A stretch of 55,822 bases of DNA from Nitrospira sp. (GTDB lineage Bacteria > Nitrospirota > Thermodesulfovibrionia > Thermodesulfovibrionales > SM23-35): NCBI GenBank assembly GCA_016873615.1, contig VGWX01000006.1, forward strand, positions 1-55,822, in the 5' to 3' direction. Below are positions 17,501-25,314 of the stretch, in pieces; position 1 is the stretch's first letter, and every line of letters starts with the position of its first letter. The translations under genes and the position numbers were made by a program. The notes under the pieces were generated by a model. The model saw only the letters and a list, made by a program, of their open reading frames with translations, did no database searches and was not told the origin of the DNA.

Positions 17501-18149
17501 CAAGTATTACAGCGACATGGATGAGGCAGATACGTCACAACAGATATTTTTCGGGCTGAAAGACAAGGGAGCTACAATTGCAGAGTCAGACCTTTTCAAT
17601 ACAACAAATATCCAGACAACAGGTGAGGTGACCGGTACAGACAAAGTTTGTGCCTATGATTCCTCTTCCAACAGGTTTGCCCTGAAAGATATTGTCACTT
17701 CTATAAGACTTACATCTTCTGTTCCTGCAGTTGATGATGAGGGATGGAAGATATATCTGCCGATTGGAGAGCGTGTGATATCACGTCCGCTTGCAGTCGG
17801 AGGGATTGTGGATTTCCTGACATACAGACCTGAGGCTGACCCCTGCAAATATGGCGGAGATTCCTACCTCTATTCTGTGGGGTACACCACTGGATGTGCG
17901 CCCTTGGGAATAGCTATTCGTTCGCCTGAGATTACAAGTGGATTGAGCGGAACTGTTACAGTCTACAAAAATGTTCAGCTGGGACCCGGAGCGCCGCCAA
18001 GAGGCGATGCAATTGCAATATCACCTCCAAAAGAAGACACGGAACAACTGAAAAAGAAGATACAGATAGCTGCCGGTGTAATCGCAGAGGCGGAAAACAG
18101 GCCTGTATTTTCTCTCTCTTCCAGAATAATACACTGGCTGAAGAAGTAA
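14505..18149 (+). CDS. pilY1: PilY1-like type IV pilus tip-associated protein (copy 2)
   Basis: The 1214-residue product has a signal peptide (KKLIFLILTLSIALLPALIY), then SDFCSAPPYVTRTVPPNVTI leading to a vWA-like start. The MIDAS position reads DNSRAM (residue 48), where the third ligand serine of DxSxS is replaced by Ala. The C-terminal propeller is recognisable from FIGANDGMLHAFRSGY and SYFALDVTDPENPIPLWEF. It lacks the two-module insert seen in copy 1. It follows the minor-pilin genes, reversing the order of cluster 1. AAGG lies upstream of ATG 14505. Confidence 0.9.
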   Translation: MKKLIFLILTLSIALLPALIYTQTMSDFCSAPPYVTRTVPPNVTIILDNSRAMLNPAYTGEYNPARPDNYTGYFKANKTYCASGSNFYEAASCPGSDRGPYPGSLLNWAAMSRYDIVMLVLIGGKGTPTPSSRDKLKGENADWQPRTTSAHPGCVFDVTSQGGLEITSTGSCALPLITNAGGASIVVAVSDYLPNLSPAGIIQKLMDKDSDGNWDANAPRIGIMRFQASQNDIKMDYCAGNSGAISSFINGMASAQSTPDKNNPNAPLGLSMLRTIQYYKNTCGTACNPCTDPVDSVQCRKNFVLTISSGEATDVPSQYSADFLNEQIRQAHTSDMRADRDGLQTISYYNVHIFGDQTAKDNLQGFSKYGGFIDFNANKQPDLKGEWDRNGDGIPDAYFEASDAAGVQAAIEKAFQDILSRAASGTAVAAVTTSSRGAASVLQAYFLPSKIESGPREVSWTGYLQNIWTDPDDNLREDSVHDYKLILDQDKVMKHYFNPNTNETEAALFTTLSDGKGGTFSSCSSPEIKRLADVNALWEAGEKLAIKNPSERIIFTSRKVIRGASVTTFTETPYPEFNTIMNATLRNALNPQGVYSADNIIKYIRGECLETGVTGDAACGNTVNPIYRDRRLTVDNQLRVWKLGDMIGSTPKVFAGAPLNTYHIDYADRSYYDYLSGDGYKKKSSVAFIGANDGMLHAFRSGYLKNTGFIGNVKALYRNFFGSGDDEYGRLGEEVWSYIPYNAFPYLKYLADPNYCHLYYSDLSVKLFDASINGSPGSVRNKSSWKTILIGGMGLGGACGLGGLPADPPAGTPSNVGFSSYFALDVTDPENPIPLWEFSDIDMGLATTSPAIVRTGDRSQNGNWYAVFGSGSKVLPKGGVDLGRTATGYIYILNLATGELMKKISLDHSAIVGDILAIDANKDYTAEKIYFGTAYKPGTTWMGKLVSINIPLVLNTGGVNISWNSSFGNTLFAGNYPLTASPDAAKDTKGDIWIYSGSGKYYSDMDEADTSQQIFFGLKDKGATIAESDLFNTTNIQTTGEVTGTDKVCAYDSSSNRFALKDIVTSIRLTSSVPAVDDEGWKIYLPIGERVISRPLAVGGIVDFLTYRPEADPCKYGGDSYLYSVGYTTGCAPLGIAIRSPEITSGLSGTVTVYKNVQLGPGAPPRGDAIAISPPKEDTEQLKKKIQIAAGVIAEAENRPVFSLSSRIIHWLKK

Positions 18150-18187
18150 TCAGCAGCAGTACAGGTTATTTGGGCAATAGAAAATAT

Positions 18188-18316
18188 GAACCATAGGGAG
18201 AGTATATGAGCGGATTCTTTTGCCGATAGTCAAATATCTTTATGAATGAATATAGAGGCAAAAGCCTCGGAGGGAGGAACAACCGAGAATGAGCGAATAT
18301 ACTCTCCCTATGGTTC
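18188..18316 (+). repeat. Structured dispersed element, copy A (between convergent genes)
   Basis: The outer arms 18188-18207 and 18297-18316 are a perfect 20-bp inverted repeat. Inside is a core shared with copies at 23281 and 36014: TGAGCGGATTCTTTTG, then GATAGTCAAATA, a variable stretch, GAGGCAAAAGCCTCGG, and AGGGAGGAAC...CCGAGAATGAGC. CTTTTGCC (18217-18224) can pair with GGCAAAAG (18257-18264), and CTCGG with CCGAG (18283-18287). It fills the gap between pilY1 and the leftward thrC/metB gene, starting 39 nt after one stop and ending 14 nt from the other. It could be an RNA, a terminator-like element or a MITE; I do not recognise a known family. Confidence 0.75.
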
Positions 18317-18329
18317 TATCCAAAAATTC

Positions 18330-20885
18330 TTATATCTTGTCCAGAGCCTGCTTCAGGTCAGCGATCAGGTCGTCCACGTCTTCCAGCCCAAGCGCGATGC
18401 GTACAAGATTGTCCACCATGCCGATTGAACGGCGATGTTCTTCTGTATAGTCGAAGAATGACATCGTTGCCATCTGAGTTACAAGGCTTTCGGTGCCGCC
18501 GAGACTGGGCGTGATCAGGAACAACTCGAGCGAATCAATGAACTTGCGCGTTTCCTTGTCACCGCCTTTGACCAGGAAGGTTATCACGCTGCCGAAACCA
18601 CGCATCTGCTGGGTTGCGATTTTGTGATCAGGGTGAGACTCCAGTCCGGGATACCATATCTTCTCTATCTTCGGATGCGACTCCAGCATGCGGGCGATAG
18701 CCAGGGCAGCTTTGTTGTGGTGCTCCATGCGGAGTGCAAAGGTCTTTAGGCCGCGTTCGAGCAGAAAACAGGTGAACGGTCCGGGTGTAGCGCCAATCAT
18801 CCGCTGCATGCGGTTGAGGTCGTTCAGCAGGGCATGCTTGCCAAGGGTAACGCCGGCCAGGAGGTCGTTGTGACCACCGAGATACTTGGTGGCAGAGTGG
18901 ATAACGATATCCACGCCCATATCGAGAGGCTTAATATTGTAAGGTGTGGCCATCGTAGCATCTATCATGGTCATTATGTTATGTTTTCTGGCAACTTTCA
19001 CGATCGCAGGGAGGTCCAGTACGCGCAGATAGGGATTTGTCGGGGATTCGGTAAAGATGATGTTAGTATTTGGCTTTATTGCTTTAGCGATAGCCTCAGC
19101 TGTCGGATCAGCCAAAGAGACTTCAATGCCGAACTCGGCCAGCGTGCTTGTGGCAAAATCGCGCGTCTGGCGATAACAGTCGTTGGTGAAGATAATATGG
19201 CTGTTACGACGCATATATGCCATTATTGTTATTATCACCGCGCTCATACCGGTGGAGAACAATATCGCCCTCTCGGCTCCCTCGATAGCTGCAAGCTTGC
19301 GCTCACATTCCTGCTGGGTCGGGTTGCCATAGCGGCCGTATTCATGTTCACGAATAACCCGTCCCTCGCTCTTGGACTTCATGAAATTCAGGACCTCGGC
19401 AGTGGAATCGAAATAGTAGTTGGAAGTCTGAACGATCGGCGTGGAGACCGCATAGTGTGCTTTCGGGGTGCGGCCCAAACCGTGAATGGCAAGGGTAGCC
19501 GGCTTCCAGTTCTTTGTTTTTGAAGACTTTTTAGGCATCTGTGTTTTCCTCCTCTTCTGCAAAGCATGCTGGAGAGCCTCTTTAACAGCATCCAAACTGG
19601 GTGGAAGCTCGATTGGTTTATTGGCAAAGTGGCAGGGGAAGTCCAGCGTTTCCTCGTGGTAGCGAACTTTGAAATCAGTAAATTTCAGGCCGTGCGCTGT
19701 GGAGATAACCACAACCCGCTCGGACTTATCGATCTTGCCGGCTGTGAGCAGTTTGATCAGCACTGCCAGCGCAACGCCGGTATGCGGGCAGTTAAACATT
19801 CCTGTTTTGTCACCGAGTGCGGCTGCGTCAGCCAGTTCCTGCTCGGTGGCCTGCTCGACAATGCCGTTGAAATGTTTCAGCGTACGTATAGCCTTTTCTA
19901 TGCTCACAGGGTTGCCGATCTGGATTGCACTGGCAAGTGTTTTTTGGGCCTGTATCGGCTCGAATGCCTCGAAGTTTTTCATATAAGAACGGTAAAGCGG
20001 GTTGGCTCGTTCAGCCTGTGCAACAACAATGCGGGGGAACTTGGTAATCAGGCCAAGATCGCGCATCATAAGCAGGCCGCTGCCCAGTGCAGAAACGTTC
20101 CCGAGGTTGCCGCCGGGGATGATGATCACATCAGGGACCTGCCAGTCAAATTGCTGGACGATCTCGATCCCAACGGTTTTCTGACCCTCAATGCGCAAAG
20201 AGTTCATTGAATTGGCAAGGTACATTGTCTCGTCCCTGGTAATCTCCTTTACGATGCTCATGCAGCCGTCGAAGTCAGTGTCCAGCGACAACACCAGCGC
20301 ACCGTTGGAGATAGGCTGAATGAGCTGCGCAACCGAGATCTTACCCTTCGGCAGCAGGACAACAGCCTGGATGCCGGCAGCAGCGCAATAAACCGCCAGT
20401 GCAGCCGAGGTATCGCCGGTGGAGGCGCAGACGACCGCTTTGATCGGAGCGCCTTCGCTGATCATCTGCTTGACCTGGGACACGAGCACTGTCATGCCAA
20501 GGTCCTTGAAAGAACCGCTGTGGGAGTTGCCGCAGAGTTTGAGCCAGAGGTCTTCCAATCCAAGCATCTTTCCGAACCGTTCGGCCCAGAACAGGTTGGA
20601 ACCACCCTCATAGAGGGAGACGATGTTTTCATTGTCAATTTGCGGAAGGATCCATTCCTTCTTGCCCCACACTCCGGAACCGAAGGGCCACTCGTTGGAC
20701 TTATAGCGATCCTCGAACAGCTTCATCCAGGCCCTGGCATCGCTTTGAGCAAGGGCGTGGAGGTCGTGCTTAACTTCCAGCAGCGAACCGCATGTCTTGC
20801 AGCGATAAACGATCGAGCTGAGCGGATAATTCTCTTTGCACTGTTCGTTGATGCATTGAAACCATGCCCGATATGGCATAGACAC
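18330..20885 (-). CDS. Threonine synthase / cystathionine gamma-synthase fusion
   Basis: The 851-residue product joins two PLP enzymes. Residues 1-449 are threonine synthase, with a Cys4 ribbon (C11, C16, C29, C32) and the PLP lysine in SGSFKDLGM (K127). Residues 450-851 are a cystathionine gamma-synthase/lyase-type trans-sulfuration enzyme, with the PLP lysine in [12 protein letters not shown] (about K667) and full family length. The first makes threonine from O-phosphohomoserine; the second makes cystathionine or homocysteine from an activated homoserine. The junction holds an internal ATG (19538) nine bases after AGGAGG, so the second enzyme may also be made alone. Start is GTG 20885 or ATG 20879. 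It faces cysE-cysK, which supply cysteine. Confidence 0.85.
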   Translation of the reverse strand: MSMPYRAWFQCINEQCKENYPLSSIVYRCKTCGSLLEVKHDLHALAQSDARAWMKLFEDRYKSNEWPFGSGVWGKKEWILPQIDNENIVSLYEGGSNLFWAERFGKMLGLEDLWLKLCGNSHSGSFKDLGMTVLVSQVKQMISEGAPIKAVVCASTGDTSAALAVYCAAAGIQAVVLLPKGKISVAQLIQPISNGALVLSLDTDFDGCMSIVKEITRDETMYLANSMNSLRIEGQKTVGIEIVQQFDWQVPDVIIIPGGNLGNVSALGSGLLMMRDLGLITKFPRIVVAQAERANPLYRSYMKNFEAFEPIQAQKTLASAIQIGNPVSIEKAIRTLKHFNGIVEQATEQELADAAALGDKTGMFNCPHTGVALAVLIKLLTAGKIDKSERVVVISTAHGLKFTDFKVRYHEETLDFPCHFANKPIELPPSLDAVKEALQHALQKRRKTQMPKKSSKTKNWKPATLAIHGLGRTPKAHYAVSTPIVQTSNYYFDSTAEVLNFMKSKSEGRVIREHEYGRYGNPTQQECERKLAAIEGAERAILFSTGMSAVIITIMAYMRRNSHIIFTNDCYRQTRDFATSTLAEFGIEVSLADPTAEAIAKAIKPNTNIIFTESPTNPYLRVLDLPAIVKVARKHNIMTMIDATMATPYNIKPLDMGVDIVIHSATKYLGGHNDLLAGVTLGKHALLNDLNRMQRMIGATPGPFTCFLLERGLKTFALRMEHHNKAALAIARMLESHPKIEKIWYPGLESHPDHKIATQQMRGFGSVITFLVKGGDKETRKFIDSLELFLITPSLGGTESLVTQMATMSFFDYTEEHRRSIGMVDNLVRIALGLEDVDDLIADLKQALDKI
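19536..19553 (-). promoter_or_regulatory. Internal ribosome-binding site and start for the metB domain
   Basis: On the minus strand AGGAGG (19553-19548) is followed after nine bases by ATG (19538-19536) and then [19 protein letters not shown], a typical N-terminus of a free-standing cystathionine gamma-synthase. This suggests that two genes were joined by loss of a stop codon, or that both a fusion and a separate enzyme are produced. Confidence 0.6.
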
Positions 20886-21091
20886 TATTTTCTGTTCTCT
20901 CCTGCTGACTGGTTATGTATAAGGGAATACACAATCATACTAATCCTTTTTAATGGTGATCTTTTCCCCATTTTCAGCATTGAGTATAACACAACATCCC
21001 TGACGGTTTAAAATGTTATGGAGGGAAAAATCTCGCAGAGACTGAAAAGGGATAATGTAAATGAAAACTTTAGAGGGTACGAAAATAAAAA

Positions 21092-21231
21092 AAGTGGCGC
21101 TTGCTTCCCCTCGTATCTCAGCAGATTGTACATCTTGAGACATACTGCTTAAGACTCTTACGTCAAAAACCTTACATCCTGCGACCTTACAACCTTTCAT
21201 GCTGAGTCTGAGAGAAGCAAGTCCACCACTT
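21092..21231 (-). repeat. Imperfect inverted repeat with T run in thrC/metB leader
   Basis: Three matched blocks: AAGTGG (21092-21097) with CCACTT (21226-21231), CTTGCTTC (21100-21107) with GAAGCAAG (21214-21221), and CTCAGC (21117-21122) with GCTGAG (21201-21206). Read leftward, the structure ends in CCACTTTTTTTATTTT, like an intrinsic terminator. It could be a leader attenuator or a MITE-like insertion; its interior resembles short dispersed repeats. Confidence 0.5.
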
Positions 21232-21257
21232 TTGTGAAACTCACTCTTCTTGATTCA

Positions 21258-21286
21258 TTTGTACCACCATTTAAGGCGCTTGTCAA
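21258..21286 (-). promoter_or_regulatory. Sigma-70 promoter for thrC/metB
   Basis: On the minus strand TTGACA (21286-21281), 17 bases, then TACAAA (21263-21258). This gives a leader of about 365 nt that includes the inverted repeat at 21092-21231. Confidence 0.55.
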
Positions 21287-21358
21287 GCTTTTTTTGTATT
21301 TTTTTAAATAGGATAAGCTAAAATAAAAAATATATATTTCATAAGAGGTAAGACTGCC

Positions 21359-22300
21359 ATGGACGAATACAAGCTTGAACAATGTAAGATCAAAACAGAA
21401 AAAGCAAAAGAGTTCCGTGAAGAAATACCGGGCATTGTCGAGAATCTTGTGCAGTCGTGTAGCATTGAGGATTGTTTCGATCATGTAGATCTTGAACCCA
21501 TGCCCTCCAAAGCAGCAGTCATAGATATTATTTATATGGCCTGCCGCATTCTATACCCGGGTTACTTTACAAACATGCGCATCGACAAAGTGAACCTGAT
21601 TTATTACTTTGGACAGGAAGTTACGGCATTTTTTGAGGCGCTGTCCGAACAGATAACACTCGCCATACGTCATGAATGCCGTCGTCATAATATGGCCTGT
21701 GTAAACTGCGACGAGCGGGGACAGGAAATTGCGATCAATTTTATGAATGAACTTGCCGGGCTGAGAAGGCTCCTTGCGAAGGATATCCGCGCTGCCTATG
21801 AGGGTGATCCGGCAGCAAAGAGCTATGATGAGATCATCTTCAGTTACCCCGGTCTTTTTGCCATTACTGTATACCGCATAGCTCATCAGCTTCACGAACA
21901 GGGCGTATCATTAATCCCGAGGATCATGTCGGAATACGCGCACAGCTTAACCGGGATCGATATACATCCCGGTGCCCGTATCGGCGAGAGCTTTTTCATA
22001 GACCACGGCACCGGGGTAGTGATCGGTGAAACAACAGATATCGGCAAGCGAGTGAGAATCTACCAGGGGGTTACTCTTGGCGCTTTATCCCTTCCAAAAG
22101 ATGCGGTTGAACAGCTCAGGAGCGAAAAACGTCATCCAACCATCGAAGATGACGTGGTGATCTATTCAGGGGTTACCATTTTGGGCGGCGAAACCGTGAT
22201 AGGCGCCAGATCAGTAATCGGAGGCAACGTATGGATCACAGCATCAGTGCCTCCGGACACCAAAGTGTTCATGAAAAAACCTGAGCTCGTATTTAAATAG
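21359..22300 (+). CDS. cysE: Serine O-acetyltransferase
   Basis: The 313-residue product catalyses L-serine + acetyl-CoA to O-acetylserine, the first step of cysteine synthesis. The N-terminal half is helical (about 1-190). The C-terminal half is a left-handed beta-helix with hexapeptide repeats and the active-site region ([40 protein letters not shown]), ending in [22 protein letters not shown]. It has the longer EpsC-like form. AGAGGT lies nine bases before the ATG. It is followed after 2 nt by cysK, with which it should form the cysteine synthase complex. Confidence 0.93.
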   Translation: MDEYKLEQCKIKTEKAKEFREEIPGIVENLVQSCSIEDCFDHVDLEPMPSKAAVIDIIYMACRILYPGYFTNMRIDKVNLIYYFGQEVTAFFEALSEQITLAIRHECRRHNMACVNCDERGQEIAINFMNELAGLRRLLAKDIRAAYEGDPAAKSYDEIIFSYPGLFAITVYRIAHQLHEQGVSLIPRIMSEYAHSLTGIDIHPGARIGESFFIDHGTGVVIGETTDIGKRVRIYQGVTLGALSLPKDAVEQLRSEKRHPTIEDDVVIYSGVTILGGETVIGARSVIGGNVWITASVPPDTKVFMKKPELVFK

Positions 22301-22302
22301 AT

Positions 22303-23232
22303 ATGGACCGAATCTACAATGATATTACAGGAACAATAGGCGCCACGCCTTTGGTAAGGCTGAACCGGATTACAACCGGACTTCATGCGACAATCCTGGC
22401 CAAACTTGAATTCAGGAATCCTTTGGGAAGCGTAAAAGACCGCATCGGTCTTGCCATGATAAAGGCAGCAGAAGAGCAGGGACTTATTAAAAGCAATACC
22501 ATGATAGTTGAGCCGACGAGCGGGAATACCGGGATTGCCCTTGCCTTTGTCTGTGCGACCAGAAAATACCGGTTGACTCTGACCATGCCTGAGACAATGA
22601 GTATCGAAAGAAGAAAACTCCTCAGGCACCTTGGAGCAGACATAGTCCTGACGCCGGGAAATGAAGGCATGAAAGGAGCCATAAACAAGGCAAGGGAAAT
22701 ACTCTCGGAGACCACTAACGCCTTTATGCCTGATCAATTCAGCAACCCGGCAAATCCTGAGAGCCACCGGAGGACAACTGCGGAAGAGATCTGGAGCGAT
22801 ACGGACGGAGGCATTGATATATTCATTTCAGGAGTAGGAACCGGCGGCACCATCACCGGAGTTGCAGAAGTAATAAAAAAGCGGAAACCATCTTTTAAGG
22901 CAGTTGCGGTTGAACCTGCCGATTCACCGGTACTGTCCGGCGGAAAACCCGGCCCTCATAAGATACAGGGAATCGGAGCAGGCTTCATTCCTAAAGTGCT
23001 TAACACCGGCATCATTGATGAGATCGTTACTGTTACAAACAATGATGCCTTTGAAACAGCCAGAGCTCTTGCAAAAACTGAAGGGATCTTATGTGGAATT
23101 TCTTCAGGCGCAGCTGTCTGGGCTGCAATTGAAACAGCCGGACGTCCTGAAAATGCGGGGAAACAGATCGTTGTAATTTTGCCGAGCACCGGCGAGCGCT
23201 ATCTGAGCACGGATTTATTCAAAGACTCATAA
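22303..23232 (+). CDS. cysK: Cysteine synthase (O-acetylserine sulfhydrylase)
   Basis: The 309-residue product converts O-acetylserine and sulfide to cysteine. The PLP lysine sits in GSVKDRIG (K45), the substrate loop is [12 protein letters not shown], and the phosphate-binding loop is [11 protein letters not shown]. Length is normal for CysK. The start is 2 nt after the cysE stop with no clear ribosome-binding site, suggesting coupled translation. With cysE and the divergent thrC/metB fusion it forms a small cysteine-to-methionine module. Confidence 0.95.
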   Translation: MDRIYNDITGTIGATPLVRLNRITTGLHATILAKLEFRNPLGSVKDRIGLAMIKAAEEQGLIKSNTMIVEPTSGNTGIALAFVCATRKYRLTLTMPETMSIERRKLLRHLGADIVLTPGNEGMKGAINKAREILSETTNAFMPDQFSNPANPESHRRTTAEEIWSDTDGGIDIFISGVGTGGTITGVAEVIKKRKPSFKAVAVEPADSPVLSGGKPGPHKIQGIGAGFIPKVLNTGIIDEIVTVTNNDAFETARALAKTEGILCGISSGAAVWAAIETAGRPENAGKQIVVILPSTGERYLSTDLFKDS

Positions 23233-23280
23233 TAAATTCATACAACTGCCTACGCATATTATTCATAAAATAAAGAATAT

Positions 23281-23406
23281 GAACCTGAGAAAGAGTATTT
23301 GAGCGGATTCTTTTGTTGATAGTCAAGTATATTCTGAACATAAAGAGACAAAAGCCTCGGAGGGAGGAACGACCGAGAATGAGCACGAATACTCTCTCTC
23401 AGGTTC
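23281..23406 (+). repeat. Structured dispersed element, copy B (between convergent genes)
   Basis: The outer arms 23281-23299 and 23388-23406 pair over 19 bp with one mismatch, using a sequence different from copy A. The core is nearly identical to copies A and C. The inner helix is CTTTTGTT (23310-23317) with GACAAAAG (23347-23354): relative to copy A one C-G pair has become T-A, a compensatory change. It lies between cysK (ending 23232) and the leftward gene ending at 23435, in the same orientation as the other copies. Confidence 0.75.
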
Positions 23407-23434
23407 ATTCAGAATAATTTATGGCTAAAACAGG

Positions 23435-23944
23435 TTAATAGAAATACATTAAAGATAATCCGCCGTTCAATTCAAGTCCATAGGGCTTTGCACTGTAGGC
23501 AGGGAGAAACTGATAGATGGGCGCAATCTCGAAACCTACCGAAAAGTCCTTATTTGAATAGAAGGTAAAACCAAAAGGAACCCGCACTGCTGCACATGCA
23601 TCATAATTATTATCGTCTTTCGGGTTGTCTTTTAAAAAAATTGCTATCCCTACGCCGACATAAGAAAAGAAAGGTATCTCTTTAATCGGTGAACTCCATG
23701 TGTAATCAACAGACAAATATGGGGTGTCATATTTAAGATCGTGCCAGAAACTCCATGCCCAGATCCCGCCATGTATATTAAGGAAATTATTTTCACTGAC
23801 AGGGATTGTTAAAGATAAAGCAATCGGATCACCCAGAAGCATCCCGATTGATCGCCTGTTTTCTGCCCCCGCATAAGACGTTCCCGAAAGCAAAAGAATA
23901 AAAATTATTGATATCAACAACAGGACATGCTTTGCGTGTTTCAT
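23435..23944 (-). CDS. Small outer-membrane beta-barrel protein
   Basis: The 169-residue product has a signal peptide (HVLLLISIIFILLLSGTSYA) followed by alternating beta-strand patterns rich in Tyr, Phe and Gly (LNIHGGIWAWSFW, FFSYVGVGIAIFL, VPFGFTFYSNKDFSVGFEIA) and ends in LSLMYFY, an aromatic C-terminus of the type recognised by the BAM machinery. The size fits an eight-stranded barrel. No specific family is recognised. It is probably a single-gene unit. Confidence 0.6.
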   Translation of the reverse strand: MKHAKHVLLLISIIFILLLSGTSYAGAENRRSIGMLLGDPIALSLTIPVSENNFLNIHGGIWAWSFWHDLKYDTPYLSVDYTWSSPIKEIPFFSYVGVGIAIFLKDNPKDDNNYDACAAVRVPFGFTFYSNKDFSVGFEIAPIYQFLPAYSAKPYGLELNGGLSLMYFY

Positions 23945-24032
23945 GCTTTATTTTTCAATCTTCCCATATACTACTCTGCCAGGGTTGATAATAATTAACC
24001 AGTCTTTCTCTGAAGATTTTGGAAAATAGACC

Positions 24033-24593
24033 CTATTCCTGATCAAGCCATTTTTTTAGTGTAGTTATATCTTTTTCACTCAATCCCAGGGGGGGCATTT
24101 TTTCTCCCTCGGACATCTGTGCCATAACCTTCCACATCTCGGTTTTTATAATTCCATAAGAATCAGCAAAGCCCTGAAAATTCTCCTCCATCTGTGGCAT
24201 CACAACCATCATATCCTGTGCTGATTCATCGAACTTATCCATTCTTGCATAGGAAACTGCCCGGGCAAACTTTGCCATTGCATAATCAGTCTTCAGTCCT
24301 AAAGCCTGCGTAAAGTCCGGAACCGCTTTCTCAAATTCTTCCTTCATCATGTGCGCCATTCCGCGAAAGAAATATGCCCTTGCACTTTTATTATTGGCGC
24401 TGACCGCCTTGCTGAAGTCCTCGAGCGCCATATCAACTTCCTTTATTTTTATATGCGCAACTCCGCGGCTTAAATGAGCAATATAGGGATCTGCTCCGGC
24501 TTCTATAGCTTTTGTAAAAGCTTCTATGCTCTCTTTTTCTTTGCCCTCGACGAAGAGTAATTGTGCTTTTCTCATGAGTTCCTGAGTATCCAT
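24033..24593 (-). CDS. TPR-repeat protein
   Basis: The 186-residue product has at least four tetratricopeptide repeats (A-x3-G-x6-A-x2-D-F pattern, e.g. ARAYFFRGMAHMMKEEFEKA and AMAKFARAVSYARMDKFDES) between about residues 5 and 145. No signal peptide is visible, so it is likely a cytosolic protein-interaction scaffold. AAAGGAGGTTCACC precedes the ATG, a strong ribosome-binding site. It lies downstream of atpZ-atpI on the same strand. Confidence 0.75.
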   Translation of the reverse strand: MDTQELMRKAQLLFVEGKEKESIEAFTKAIEAGADPYIAHLSRGVAHIKIKEVDMALEDFSKAVSANNKSARAYFFRGMAHMMKEEFEKAVPDFTQALGLKTDYAMAKFARAVSYARMDKFDESAQDMMVVMPQMEENFQGFADSYGIIKTEMWKVMAQMSEGEKMPPLGLSEKDITTLKKWLDQE

Positions 24594-24636
24594 GGTGAAC
24601 CTCCTTTAAAAAATCTGTGATAACTATATCTGATTT

Positions 24637-25020
24637 TCATTGTTTTGCATCATCAGTTACATTCTCAACTGATGACTCCTTGGCTGCCCGTAATCCCTCT
24701 TTTATCACAAGGATGAAAACAACAGTGAACCCGATAAGAACACCCACAAAGTTTATCAGCTTGAGTATTGCGAGAACGACAAGAATAAAGGCAATCATAA
24801 AAAACCTGAAGAAACTGAGGAAGACAACTTTCCCATTCGGTCTTGGTGATACAGCAAAATCTTTTAAACCCCAGGCAAGACCTTTAATGTTAGCGAGTCC
24901 GAGAGCGCCGCCAACGAGGATACTTAAAGGGAGTTTTTTCCATTCATAAAATGCTGAAACGGCTGCAAGACAAATGAGGATGATCGTTCCCTGTCTATGA
25001 ATTCTTTTTATCAGATTCAT
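24637..25020 (-). CDS. atpI: ATP synthase subunit I (AtpI-like) membrane protein
   Basis: The 127-residue product has about four hydrophobic segments (GTIILICLAAVSAFYEW, LSILVGGALGLANIKGLAW, VFLSFFRFFMIAFILVVLAI, LINFVGVLIGFTVVFILVI), the pattern of ATP synthase protein I. AtpI helps c-ring assembly and magnesium or proton handling. It overlaps the upstream atpZ-like gene by 26 nt. Normally atpB and the other F0 genes follow; here a TPR gene follows instead, so this is an isolated atpZ-atpI pair. Confidence 0.7.
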   Translation of the reverse strand: MNLIKRIHRQGTIILICLAAVSAFYEWKKLPLSILVGGALGLANIKGLAWGLKDFAVSPRPNGKVVFLSFFRFFMIAFILVVLAILKLINFVGVLIGFTVVFILVIKEGLRAAKESSVENVTDDAKQ

Positions 25021-25243
25021 CGCCGGATTTCTTTGCCATTCTTAATAAATCTCTGAAACCTGCTATGATGCCGAATATTGTGAAAACGAAGAGAAGCCAT
25101 GGAGAAGTTTTGGTGTTAAACCATTTTTCCATCGCATAATCGAGTCCGTATCCGATAAAGCCGCCAACGACAGTTGAAACTACCAGGTTAAGCCCTACCG
25201 TGCTTGCCTCAAGCATCTGTCTGAAAAAAGATTTCTCCGCCAT
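24995..25243 (-). CDS. atpZ: AtpZ/AtpQ-type F0F1-ATPase accessory protein
   Basis: The 82-residue product has two transmembrane segments (LNLVVSTVVGGFIGYGLDYA and PWLLFVFTIFGIIAGFRDLL), matching the small AtpZ (PF09527, ATPase gene 1) family with its G-x-x-x-D-x-x-x-x-T-x-P-W core and the FGIIAGFR motif. The family is proposed to assist ATP synthase or cation transport together with AtpI, which overlaps it here. Confidence 0.75.
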   Translation of the reverse strand: MAEKSFFRQMLEASTVGLNLVVSTVVGGFIGYGLDYAMEKWFNTKTSPWLLFVFTIFGIIAGFRDLLRMAKKSGDESDKKNS

Positions 25244-25314
25244 ATTTACCTCTCAGGTTCTAAATTTTAGCACAGATCAGGCAGAAAATTTTTGATTCGA
25301 CAGATGGAAGGTGT

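Larger units (their letters stand above)
20886..21358. other. Divergent control region between thrC/metB and cysE
   Basis: 473 bp without a convincing gene. It contains a leftward promoter (21258-21286), a palindromic GCTTG-T-CAAGC next to a T run (about 21279-21298), and a 140-bp imperfect inverted repeat in the leftward leader (21092-21231). AGAGGT precedes the cysE ATG. No known SAM or T-box riboswitch signature was recognised. Confidence 0.5.

Noticed and set aside
18188-18316. Structured element read as a c-di-GMP, SAM or other known riboswitch
   Set aside because: It lies downstream of genes, between convergent stops, and lacks the conserved cores of the riboswitch classes I could recall.
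18834-20210. Long plus-strand frames (229 and 214 codons) opposite thrC/metB
   Set aside because: They lie opposite a clear enzyme fusion and show no domain; they are explained by the codon bias of the real gene.
20940-21200. 86-codon minus-strand frame in the thrC/metB leader
   Set aside because: It covers the inverted repeat, has no ribosome-binding site and no family features.
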